This document shows, piece after piece, positions 53,501 through 61,118 of a stretch of 64,000 nt of DNA. Both the position numbers and the translations under genes were made by a program. Every line of letters starts with the position of its first letter. Positions within the stretch are counted from its first letter, which is position 1. Source of the stretch: Puccinia triticina (Eukaryota; Basidiomycota; Pucciniomycetes; Pucciniales; Pucciniaceae); the NCBI RefSeq assembly GCF_026914185.1, contig NC_070571.1, positions 496,001 through 560,000 of the forward strand, read 5' to 3'. A model generated the notes under the pieces. The model did not search any database, was not told where the DNA came from, and saw nothing but the letters and a program-made list of their open reading frames with translations.

Positions 53501-54723
53501 TGCGGGAGAGTTCCGGGTAGGAGGTCGACGCGGAAGTCGTACTTCCTTCTAGGGGGGAGCTTCTGGGCCTCTGACTTCCTAAACATGCTCAGGTACCGGT
53601 GATAGACCTCCAGTACTAGTTCTTCAGGCGTTCGCTGCGGTTCTGTCGCTTTGGCGTCCGCGGCTAGCTTTGCTGATGTTGACCAGGATGACTTCGCCGC
53701 GCAAACGTGGCCTGTAAGTGTCTCCGGTTCCTGTAGCGGTCTTTCCAGAAAATGTACCCGCTTGCCAGTTGTTCCTACGGCATCTGAGGGGTTGGGGAAC
53801 TGGGAGATAGAATTGTACTCACATCGCGGGGGTGTTAGTCGGCATAAAGCGCGCACCCCCTCGTCAGTTGTCCTCGCTGGCCTCAACCCGGGCTCCTCCC
53901 CGTCTGTTGAGGTTCTTTTCGGACATGACGACACAGCAATAGTGGCGGTGATCTCCCTGTTATTGGCTTCTGGGGTTGATGTGGCTTGCCTATTCCCGGT
54001 TCCGGTTTTTGTTGTATATAAATCCAACGGGACCTGTGGGTTGTGTTCTAACGGAGGTACCCGCTTGCCAGATGTTCCTATACATTCTGCTCGGTAGGGA
54101 TAGGGAGAGGGGGAACTAGACTCACATCGCGGGGGTGTTAATCGGCATGAAGCGCGCACCCCCTCGTCAGTTATCCTCGCGTGCCTCAGGCCGGGCTCCT
54201 CCCCGTCTGCTGAGGTTTTTGTCGGATCTGACAACACTGTCTCTGCAGTGGCGATTTTCGGGGTGTCGGTCTTGAGTCGGTGTGTTCTCCAATCAATGAG
54301 GTGTCCGTGGGCCTTGACCCATGGCATGCCAAGGATTCCGTCATAGGTGTCCTTCAGTCGTGTGACAATGAACGTTGTCGGTTGTTTGTCGGTGTCGAGA
54401 AATAATTGCACTTCTGCCGATGAGGTGTTTCTGGATCCGTCGAATCCGGAGATTGTCCTTACGTTGGGCAATCGGTTAAGGCTCAAGTTCTTAGGGGACG
54501 CGTAAGCCTCACTAATGACATCATGGGTCGCCCCAGAGTCTATTAGGAATGTGGCTAGGGGGGCGGTGGTTGTGGCACATGGGTGGTACTTGGAAGAGAT
54601 GGGGGCGCTGAGAAACAGCCGGTTATCAATTTCATTAAGTCTAACAATAGTACAAGCCCCGATACTCGCTACTACAATCCCACTGCTCGGGTGAGGCACA
54701 ACCCTCACACCCGAGCATCGCCA
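50539..54723 (-). CDS. Ty3 Pol: protease, RT, RNase H, integrase, chromodomain
   Basis: About 1394 residues, uninterrupted, reached by -1 frameshift from gag (first pol-frame codon at 54723). Protease active site LIDSGATHD (near residue 60). A duplicated linker, with two EEPGLR.AR.TDEGVRA segments about 110 residues apart, lies between protease and RT. RT has catalytic YLDD (near 555). RNase H starts at ECDCSDFALG (near 705). The integrase zinc region is HDCRMAGHPGR ... CESCQ, with DDE in DIAYDLI, ISDRGSVF and DGQSEITN. The GPY/F motif is in KWLGPFLICAKI. The C-terminal chromodomain is EEEWEVAEILDC ... YLIAWKGFGPEDDSWEP (about 1320-1375), which in chromoviruses directs integration to marked chromatin. 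Family placement: Tf1/sushi-like chromovirus. Confidence 0.93.
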   Translation of the reverse strand, partial: WRCSGVRVVPHPSSGIVVASIGACTIVRLNEIDNRLFLSAPISSKYHPCATTTAPLATFLIDSGATHDVISEAYASPKNLSLNRLPNVRTISGFDGSRNTSSAEVQLFLDTDKQPTTFIVTRLKDTYDGILGMPWVKAHGHLIDWRTHRLKTDTPKIATAETVLSDPTKTSADGEEPGLRHARITDEGVRASCRLTPPRCESSSPSPYPYRAECIGTSGKRVPPLEHNPQVPLDLYTTKTGTGNRQATSTPEANNREITATIAVSSCPKRTSTDGEEPGLRPARTTDEGVRALCRLTPPRCEYNSISQFPNPSDAVGTTGKRVHFLERPLQEPETLTGHVCAAKSSWSTSAKLAADAKATEPQRTPEELVLEVYHRYLSMFRKSEAQKLPPRRKYDFRVDLLPGTLPQASRIIPLSPAKNDALDKLIQEGLEYGTIRQTTSPWAAPVLFTGKKDGNLQPCFDYRKLNAVTVKNKYPLPLTMDLVDSLLDADRFTKLDLRNAYGNLRVAEGDKEKLAFICRAGQFAPLTMPFGPTGAPGFFQFFMQDILLGRIGKDVAAYLDDIMIYTQRGSDHEEAVLSVLETLSKHQLWLKPEKCEFSRAEVEYLGLLISCNRVRMDPAKVKAVTDWPAPNSVTELQRFVGFTNFYRRFIGNFSRTTRPLHDLTRADVKFQWDEHCQTAFDKLKTAFTTAPILKTADPYKPFLLECDCSDFALGAVLSQECSRDGELHPVAYLSRSLIQAERNYEIFDKELLAIVAAFKEWRHYLEGNPNRLKAIVYTDHRNLESFMTTKALTRRQVRWAETLGNFDFEIVFRPGRQSTKPDALSRHLDLAPRGEEKLTFGQILWPENLTPESFADVAEIDEFFVDESIELMDADYWFEVDVMGVEEITGSQEEKDTNLIPSDDELISSIREASANDERLTNLMTDCERQNASDSEWSQKDGVLYRHGRVEVPADEEIKTAILRSRHDCRMAGHPGRAKTLALVRRCFNWPSMKKFVNRYVDGCESCQRVKSATQKPFGALEPLPVPARPWTDIAYDLITDLPESNGKNSILTVVDRFSKMAHFIGCHKESSSEELADLMLRHVWKLHGTPKTIISDRGSVFISRITRELSNRMGIRLCPSTAYHPRTDGQSEITNKVVEQYLRHFVGYRQDDWESLLAMAEFTHNNGTHTSTGISPFMANYGFDLTIGGIPSSQQCLPAVEERLKLLTSIREELAAALEESQNAMKRQFDKHIRPTPDWKVGDEVWLSSRNISMTRPSPKLGHKWLGPFLICAKISPSVYKLTLPLSMKGVHPVFHVSILRKHQLDTIDGRKSTRPEPVTVKGEEEWEVAEILDCRKRRKRTEYLIAWKGFGPEDDSWEPAGNLDNCQDLVKKFDATFPGAARRHARKRRFK

Positions 54724-54729
54724 TTTTTT
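54684..54729 (-). promoter_or_regulatory. -1 ribosomal frameshift signal (gag/pol)
   Basis: In minus reading the heptamer A AAA AAT (54729-54723) lies in the gag frame. A 5-nt spacer GGCGA follows, then a stem TGCTCGGGTGTGAGG / CCTCACCCGAGCA (54717-54684): 13 bp with a 2-nt bulge and a 6-nt loop. The gag stop TGA (54707-54705) is inside the stem. A AAA AAN heptamers are established slippery sites. Slipping back one base gives the pol frame. Confidence 0.75.
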
Positions 54730-55715
54730 GATTCGTCCGCCCTTCCTGCTCCTCCACTCGTCCCTTCGTTCATGGTTAAGCGCCGTACTTGATCCTCTAG
54801 CTCGGCGATCCTCGCGTCTACATTGGCCTTATTCTTCCCTTTCTTCGGACAACCTCGAGCAATATGACCCTTTTCGCCACAGTGGAAGCACAGCCCGGCT
54901 CGCATCATGGTGGCCTTGTCCGAGTTCGATAGCGCTCCTTTCATCGCCGAGATGTCCATGGCGTTAGGGTCAGTCGAGGTAGGGTTGGGGTCGCCCGCGT
55001 AGTGATTGGCGCCGTTGATTTTGTTATCGATCTTCAGGGCGAGGTTGCTGAGGTTGGTGAGGGCTGTGAAGTGGGCCCGCGCGATCACAAGCGCCAACCT
55101 AATGTCTTTCTTGAGTCCCTGTTGGTACTGACTCATGAGTGTCGACATCTCCCATCCTGTGTTGGAGGCGTGTTGGTTGAACTGGAATGTATAATGCGCT
55201 ACCAATTTCGTCTGCTTTAGCTGTCGAAGTGCTTTCTCCGCTCTTGATTTCCTTTCGGTGTCGTAATACATCATCTGGAATGCTGTGGCAAATTCGAGGT
55301 ACGAGACCGGTTGCCCAGCGAAGAGCTTCGTCGTGAAGGGTTGGGCCCACTCGCTAGCTTGGCCGGTCAGATAAGAGATGGAGAAAATTACTCTGCTGCG
55401 GTCGTCGGGAAACATCCGAGGGTTGGAGAGCACGTATAAGCCGATCTGGGTCACGTAGACCTCCGCCTTCGGTCCCTTTGTGCCGTCGTACTTGTCTGGT
55501 AGGCCAACTTTGGGTCCTTTCGCGGGACCTTCGTCCTGAGCTTGTGGCGCGTTCTGCGGTTGTCCTGGGAGGAAAGGCACCACCGCCGGGGCGACCATGC
55601 CTGCTCTAGCCGCTGCGAGTTTGGCCTCGGCCCGTTGTCGGAGGTTTTGTTCTTCTTGGATGGAGGCCGCGAGCTCTTCAATTCGGGCTCTAAGATTTGT
55701 AGCATCTTCGTCCAT
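54705..55715 (-). CDS. Ty3 Gag (336 aa)
   Basis: Starts at ATG 55715. An N-terminal coiled coil (IEELAASIQEEQNLRQRAEA) precedes a Pro/Gln linker and a capsid domain (about 80-240, with FSISYLTGQASEWAQPF and LKQTKLVAHYTFQFNQHA). Next come a zinc knuckle CFHCGEKGHIARGC near residue 276 and a second short coiled coil (ARIAELEDQVRRL). The protein packages element RNA in cytoplasmic particles. The stop codon overlaps the frameshift stem-loop. The frame is open and typical in length, in keeping with the near-identical LTRs. Confidence 0.92.
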   Translation of the reverse strand: MDEDATNLRARIEELAASIQEEQNLRQRAEAKLAAARAGMVAPAVVPFLPGQPQNAPQAQDEGPAKGPKVGLPDKYDGTKGPKAEVYVTQIGLYVLSNPRMFPDDRSRVIFSISYLTGQASEWAQPFTTKLFAGQPVSYLEFATAFQMMYYDTERKSRAEKALRQLKQTKLVAHYTFQFNQHASNTGWEMSTLMSQYQQGLKKDIRLALVIARAHFTALTNLSNLALKIDNKINGANHYAGDPNPTSTDPNAMDISAMKGALSNSDKATMMRAGLCFHCGEKGHIARGCPKKGKNKANVDARIAELEDQVRRLTMNEGTSGGAGRADESKNGDARV

Positions 55716-55851
55716 TATGGAGGTTCGTTTGTGTCTGGGTTCGGTTCTGGTTTGGTGGTCTTTCTGTTCGGTTCTTTGGTCTTTCTGTTTGGTTCTTTCG
55801 TTGATCGTCGGTTAGATTTTTCTTTTTTTTTGCCTCGTTCCCCGTGTATGG

Positions 55852-55861
55852 ATCTAGCAAT
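55852..55861 (-). promoter_or_regulatory. Self-complementary primer-binding site
   Basis: Minus-strand ATTGCTAGAT begins 1 nt after the 5' LTR. It is the exact complement of ATCTAGCAAT inside the same LTR (minus reading; plus positions 55921-55930 and 49391-49400). No tRNA-type TGG start is present. In Tf1 and related elements the primer site pairs with the 5' end of the element's own mRNA, which is then cleaved to give the primer. If so here, transcription should begin about 117 nt into the LTR. Confidence 0.7.
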
Positions 55862-55862
55862 A

Positions 55863-56046
55863 TGTAATGGGCTGTCTATCGGGGTTGGGAGGCGGTCCGG
55901 TGATCCTAGCTAGTTTGTAGATTGCTAGATGGGGAAAGAGAAAGGATCTTCCCCCAGCTCCTCCTTATGGTGAGGAGCATGACATGTATGTGTAACTACC
56001 AGACATGTCCCTGGATGAGTCTGGCGCGCGGGCGCAGCTCATAACA
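55863..56046 (-). repeat. 5' LTR, 184 bp
   Basis: Identical to 49333-49516 except one G/A difference in the CTTCCCCC(A/G)GCTCC segment. Bounded TG..CA and followed by AGTTG duplication. Confidence 0.92.
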
Positions 56047-56315
56047 AGTTGTTACTCCGCTCGATGACCAGTACAGGAGTTCATTGAGGGGAGTTACAAC
56101 TCTTCCCAATGGCCACTCATCGAGATGAGTTGTAACTCCCTTCGATGAACTCCTGATCTGGTCATTGTGGAGTTACACGTCTTCTAAATGACCATTTGGT
56201 GCCAGACATTGAGGGGAGTGATAGCTGCTCTCAATGACCGTTCTGCACCGGTCATTGAGGGGAGTAACACCTCCTCTTGATGACCAACTGTACCGCTTGT
56301 TGGGATGAGTTCTAA
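56047..56315. repeat. Hairpin-unit array, continuation
   Basis: The array broken at 49332 resumes: GAGTTGTAACTCCC palindromic centres and ATGACCAGTACAGG-type stems. It is interrupted again at 56316 by a MITE and resumes from 57011 to about 57190. Confidence 0.8.
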
Positions 56316-57010
56316 GAGCATCTCCAACGGTCCCTGGATCGCGCAGACCCTGGGTTGCGGCCCTGGACCACATGTAACGGGGTATCCCAGGCTTGGTCCA
56401 CAGCGGGCTCGCCAGAAATTGAGACCCAACAAGAGGCTGGACCAACTTCTCGTCGGCAATACCACAACTTGCCCGTCGAGCCACACAGACAGATGACCAG
56501 CTCCTGGTCATCCTTCCAATTCTCAAACACCCGCCGGTCATCCTCTCAATGACCAGCCATGTGCATCATGCCCGGTCATTGATAGGGCATCCAGTCATGG
56601 TCATCATTCTCAATGCCCGGTCATTGGTCTTGATGACTGGTCATCAGTCTTGATGCCCGGGCATCGGCTTCGATGACCAGTCATCAGTCTTGATGCCCGG
56701 GCATCGGCTTCGATGACCGGTCATCCGTCTTGATGCCCGGTAATCGGTCTCAATGACCGATCATCAGTCTTGATTCCCGGTGATCGGTCTCAATGACCGG
56801 TCATCCTATTGATGACCGGTCATGGGCATCAATGCCCAGTCATCCTATTGATGATCGGTCATCGGCAGCAAGATCCAATTGAATGAAAAGAGGATCAGCC
56901 AGTAGGCGAGGTGGTGTGCGTGGGGTTGGCGAGTCATATAGCAAGTCCGTTGGACCCCGGAAACTTGCCCGACTCGCTAAATTGGGGTCGCGAGTCCGTT
57001 GGAGATGCTC
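56316..57010. mobile_element. Harbinger-like MITE (GAGCATCTCCAACGG ends) with internal array
   Basis: Inverted ends GAGCATCTCCAACGG (56316-56330) and CCGTTGGAGATGCTC (56996-57010). Flanks TAA (56313-56315) and GAA fit a 3-bp TAA duplication with one mutation, given the neighbouring array wording GAGTTGTAACTCCC. Inside, 56550-56860 is an array of GATGCCCGG / CCGGTCATC words with units of about 35-55 bp, including a duplicated GGGCATCGGCTTCGATGACC. No coding capacity. Confidence 0.75.
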
Positions 57011-57190
57011 GAACTCCCCTTGATGAACGGTACCAACCAGTCATTTAGAGGAGCTGTCACTTCCCTCAATTTCTGGAACCAAACGGTCATCGAGGGGTGC
57101 TAGTCTCTTGATGACTAGCACCTGTACTGGCCATTTTATTACCGTTACAGCTGGTCACCGAGATTTTTCATTCCCCTTGATGATTGGCCG
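57011..57190. repeat. Hairpin-unit array, last segment
   Basis: Diverged units of the same word (CAGTCATTTAGAGGAG; ACGGTCATCGAGGGGTG) ending near 57190. Confidence 0.6.
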
Positions 57191-57199
57191 TGATTGATA

Positions 57200-57950
57200 C
57201 AATGCCATGTTGACTCTGATTTTTGGCCAAGCATCAGGGTGTACACCAGTTTGCAGCGGACCATGTTTGTGTCCACCCTAACGTTCGGCCGAGCATCACG
57301 GTGGACATGTCACACAAGTGACAGGGAAGTGATTCCCCTTAACAGCCCTTGAAAGCAAACTCACCAGGCTGTGTTACCCCAGCACTTGTCCCCAGTAACA
57401 AGCAGACTGAGCACAGTGCCCTCCAAGCCCCGGGCTAACCTGGACTATAATTAAACAGTTGGTAGCAGATGTAGCACCTACATGAGCATGGGGCAGAGGG
57501 GCTGGTGAGAGAGCAAGGACTCAAGAGAGAATATTACTTGTTCTTGCCCCAGGGCCCAGAGCCACAAGTTTCCACCATCATACTTCACCAATCAACCTGG
57601 CTGCAGGCAGAATGCACGATGGAGCCAGCCTCAACAACCTGGGAGGTCTTGAGATGCCATTAAAGAGAAATTATTAAATACATATTGGGATATATGAAGT
57701 TCAATTCAACCTCCCTGGAATTCTAATGTATGCACTGGTCCAAATTGCAGTCTACTGGGGCACTTATCTGGCTATATTTTGGGATCTTACCTCATGGGAT
57801 CCGGCAGAACAATGAAGGTTGTCCCATCCGCAATTTGTGATAGTAGCCCATGACACAAGCCCAGAGCCTACTAATCCTTCAAATACAGTTCAAGTTGATT
57901 TGCACTGGAGTTGTGAATTGGCCAAGGTGAAAATCTGTTTTTTCACCATA
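57200..57950. other. No recognisable gene
   Basis: Mixed sequence with two partly complementary CATGTTTGTGTCCACCCT / GGTGGACATG words (57262-57308) but no coding signal. Confidence 0.4.
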
Positions 57951-57957
57951 TTTAATA

Positions 57958-58150
57958 GGGGGGTTCACATAAGGCTGATTTTGAAAATCAGCAACCAAAA
58001 CCAGCAGATGCAGCTTTTGAAAATCGTGAGAAAGAAAAAAGGTTTGGCTGGGCAGCTCCCCTTTGGAAGCAATCTGCAAGGCATAAACCTTACTCACAGG
58101 TGCATGAGCAGACAAAATCAGCATTGCTTTTTTTGCAACGTGAACCCCCC
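57958..58150. mobile_element. TA-flanked MITE, 193 bp
   Basis: Inverted ends GGGGGGTTCAC and GTGAACCCCCC, with a TA dinucleotide outside each end (57956-57957 and 58151-58152). Inner parts (AGGCTGATTTTG / CAAAATCAGC) are also inverted. Tc1/mariner-like by duplication and similar in style to 6455-6643. The open frames across it are not genes. Confidence 0.7.
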
Positions 58151-58254
58151 TAATTATAGATAAGATCAGCTTTAGTTGAACATCACATCAATGTTGAGCT
58201 TGAGTTACACATGCTCCAACAGTTGACATCAGTCTGGGTTACTCAAGAAACATA

Positions 58255-58745
58255 CGGTCTGGCACTCTCTAGAGAGTGCCACACTTTCTCCCCTGGTGAG
58301 CTGTATATACACTTTATCACAAAAAAACTTGGATGAGTGATCACCATATTGCGCTGCATGTACAACATACCCATCTGAATATATTTATTATAGATTCTCT
58401 CTGTTTACAGAAAAACTTCAATGCTTATGGAGAGGGAGCTGAACATCATTCATTGACATTTCCTGGCAAATAAAAACATGAAAGATAAAGGAATCCAAGC
58501 TAATGAGTAATATAGACTCAAGTTGAACACCAATTGAACACCAATTCATGAGGAGTTACTGATTAGTTGAGAATCCTCAGCACATGAAATCATCATAATC
58601 TCATACAATAGTTGTTGATGAGTTCACAAAAACAGTCAAACACAAGTTACCCATTGACATTGAACTGACTTCAGACCATTTCAATGATAAATTTAAGTTT
58701 TGGAACTCCCTAGGGAGTGCCACATGTTCTCCCCTGGTGTATATG
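58255..58745. repeat. Dispersed repeat, inverted copies of the 47985 family
   Basis: 58262-58281 has GGCACTCTCTAGAGAGTGCC and then CACACTTTCTCCCCTGGTG, the end of one copy. 58298-58745 is a second copy in reverse relative to 47985-48440 (TTGGATGAGTGATCACCA; ACAACATACCCATCTGAAT), ending with a decayed palindrome and CTCCCCTGGTG. Confidence 0.5.
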
Positions 58746-59263
58746 ATTTTCTTTAAAAAAAATGATCTCAGAACCCCAAGCATGACATGCAAGCATGCAC
58801 GTTTTAGACACAAGCCTCTCCCACAATTCATGTGAAAGAGGTTGTACACGCTCATCCCCCTCCCTGGTTGCACTTAAAATTGGCTGAGGGGTTTCCAGAC
58901 CCACACACTTTTGCCAGGCTGAGCGGGTTAACTCCTGTCTCTTTTCACCTGTGGCATTTCACAGGCTGGGAGTTTGTTAATGTTGTACAACAGGACCAAT
59001 CAAATTCTTGGAGTTTCAAGTGGCCAATGGCCCTTCTTGGTCATTGACATGAAGTCTTCAATCAGCAAGAGCTCAATAATGTTTTCTTGACTTCTTGCTT
59101 GAATCATCAATTGCGGCTAGTCACGTACTCCAATCTTGACTAATGCAACTTCTGAATCATGAACACAAACTCGGATTCTAAATATTCCAGTTCAATTTCT
59201 TTCAAATCTTTCGTCCCATAATCTCTGAGCAAATAACCTTTCCCTCACTCTTGGTCATCTAGC

Positions 59264-59330
59264 ATTGAGTCCTGCACAGGGTTGGTCATCTAGCGGCCAC
59301 ACTATCATTCAAACCTGTGCAGGACTCAAT
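59264..59330. repeat. 17-bp perfect inverted repeat
   Basis: ATTGAGTCCTGCACAGG (59264-59280) and CCTGTGCAGGACTCAAT (59314-59330) with a 33-nt loop. GGTTGGTCATCTAGC also occurs twice around the left arm. Function unknown. Confidence 0.65.
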
Positions 59331-59589
59331 ACAAACCACTGGTTCCTGATTTTCATTATGTCTTCTTCCTGCTTCATGATATGAAATACGCACCTGTGTG
59401 CACTTCCCTATATGTACGGTGTGGTATGCTTTATGGTATCCCATATACCAAAATCAAAATTTTCTGCTTTTCTTTCTTATTTCTATTAGTTTTACTCTTA
59501 ATCTCCCTTTTCCTCTTATCAATCACTTAATATTCCTCAAGATTCAGTTTCCAGGGACAAATTCACCCCTAGTCTTGCCTTACAGAACA

Positions 59590-59770
59590 CTCATAAGGGC
59601 ACTCACTCAGAAGTTACATACTCTTACACACTCACAATACCCCTTACAACCTCAAACAGTTACACAATCCACATTTACAACACTTAGTTACACACACAGT
59701 TACATACATAGCTACATACATATTTACACATAGCTACATCATTGCTTACATATATACAGTGTACACATGC
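59590..59770. repeat. Degenerate TTACACA/TACATA tract
   Basis: A run of TTACAC, ACATACAT and GCTACATA words. It is simple-sequence-like and without coding potential. Confidence 0.6.
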
Positions 59771-59868
59771 AGGCACTCATGCAGGTGCTAGCTGCATGCG
59801 CTAGTGGATTTTTGTTGCATAACGACAGCAGGTGACCTGGTTCCAGCATGACTACACTAACATCCTGT

Positions 59869-60055
59869 CCTGACCAATCACACCCCCTGATTCAGCCTGC
59901 AGATCATAACCAATAATCACATGTACAGTCCTGACCAATCACATTCACCCATTCAGTATATGTACTAGCCAAAAACCCTCATGTACCTAGCTAAAATCTC
60001 TTGTGTGGAGCTCCTCTGAAGCTAAAATCACTCACTGTTGTCTATAAAAGGAGGC
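59869..60055 (+). promoter_or_regulatory. Promoter-like region: repeated CCAAT boxes and TATA box
   Basis: CCTGACCAATCACA..CC..ATTCAG occurs twice (about 59869-59894 and 59930-59957), each with a CCAAT core, with another CCAAT at about 59909. TCTATAAAAGG follows at 60041-60051, and CT- and ACA-rich leader-like sequence comes after it to about 60290. No gene or LTR partner could be attached, so it may be an LTR promoter remnant. Confidence 0.4.
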
Positions 60056-60299
60056 TCACCTCCCCTGGTGTAACTTTCCCCCAGCAGACTACCTGCACTC
60101 AGTTTCCCCTATAACAAAGTACACAACTGCTCACTCCACAATATATCAGTCACCCTATATTTTGGTTTTACACACATTACAAAACAATTACACACGAAAT
60201 AACAACTCTACACAACACTCACATTACATAACACAAACCTCTGAGGGGTCCTCTTTGACCAACTATCACCTGGTTGAAGTCCAGACTCCTCACTCATAA

Positions 60300-61110
60300 C
60301 ACATTTTAGCAACTTCATCACACCCACTTTATAACAACAGTTATCTTTTGATAACACTCCACTATCACTACATCAAACCTGCCAATCTGAGATTGGTGGG
60401 CTTGTTCTAGTTTCTAGTGAACCAGGAAAGGCAGAGGTTTCCGCACTCAGCAAAAGGTTCTCAGGAACACTTTTGAGCTTTACAACGGCCACTCATGTAT
60501 GATATCTTCCTTCCTCATCAAAATAAGATTCAAGTTTCCAGCACCTTTGGTTGCCTTCTTGTGCATTTGTTACTCCGTTCCCCTTCTAGTGTTTCTGGCT
60601 TAAAGCCTGCTTATCAAAAGCACCTCTCCAAATTCAGAAGATACTTCAAACTCAGCCTTTCATTGCTGTTAGTCTCTCCAATACTTCATTTCCTTCACCA
60701 AGTGCCCACCTGCCTGCCTGTACCAGGTACCATGTGACAGTTAAATCCATTGCTTTCTTTGTGCATATATATTCTTAGTCAATTATTATTATTTTTGCTT
60801 ATTTCACCATGAAAAAAATGATGTGAATAGGTGTCAGGTGACATTCAATAAAATATGCTGAAATTCCAGCGGTACTCCAACATTACTCCCCTTGAATAAC
60901 AATGGCCCCTTTGCCATCATCAGGGGGTTCTACCACTTTTAGTGTATGGTTGGAGTTAAGGCTGGAGTTAGCTTCACGTCACCTACCACCTACTCCCCTC
61001 AGTTTTTCCATGGTTTTTTATTATTATGTCAGCTTGTATCTTTTTATGATTGTTTGTATACATAGGGGAAACCTTTGAATTCTATTTTGGCAAAACTGTG
61101 GTTTTAATTA
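60300..61110. other. No recognisable gene
   Basis: AT-rich DNA. The 80-codon frame at 60495 has no motif. Confidence 0.4.
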
Positions 61111-61118
61111 TAAACATA

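Larger units (their letters stand above)
49333..56046 (-). mobile_element. Chromodomain Ty3/gypsy element, young, minus strand
   Basis: LTRs of 184 bp at 49333-49516 and 55863-56046 differ at one position (G/A). Perfect 5-bp duplication AGTTG at 49328-49332 and 56047-56051. In minus order: 5' LTR, self-complementary primer site, gag 55715-54705, -1 frame pol to 50539, a solo LTR of another family (49567-50496) inserted in the 3' untranslated region, a purine-rich tract (GGCGTTAAGGGCGGGATGA) and the 3' LTR. Both coding frames are open, so it may be competent except for possible effects of the solo LTR. Confidence 0.93.
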
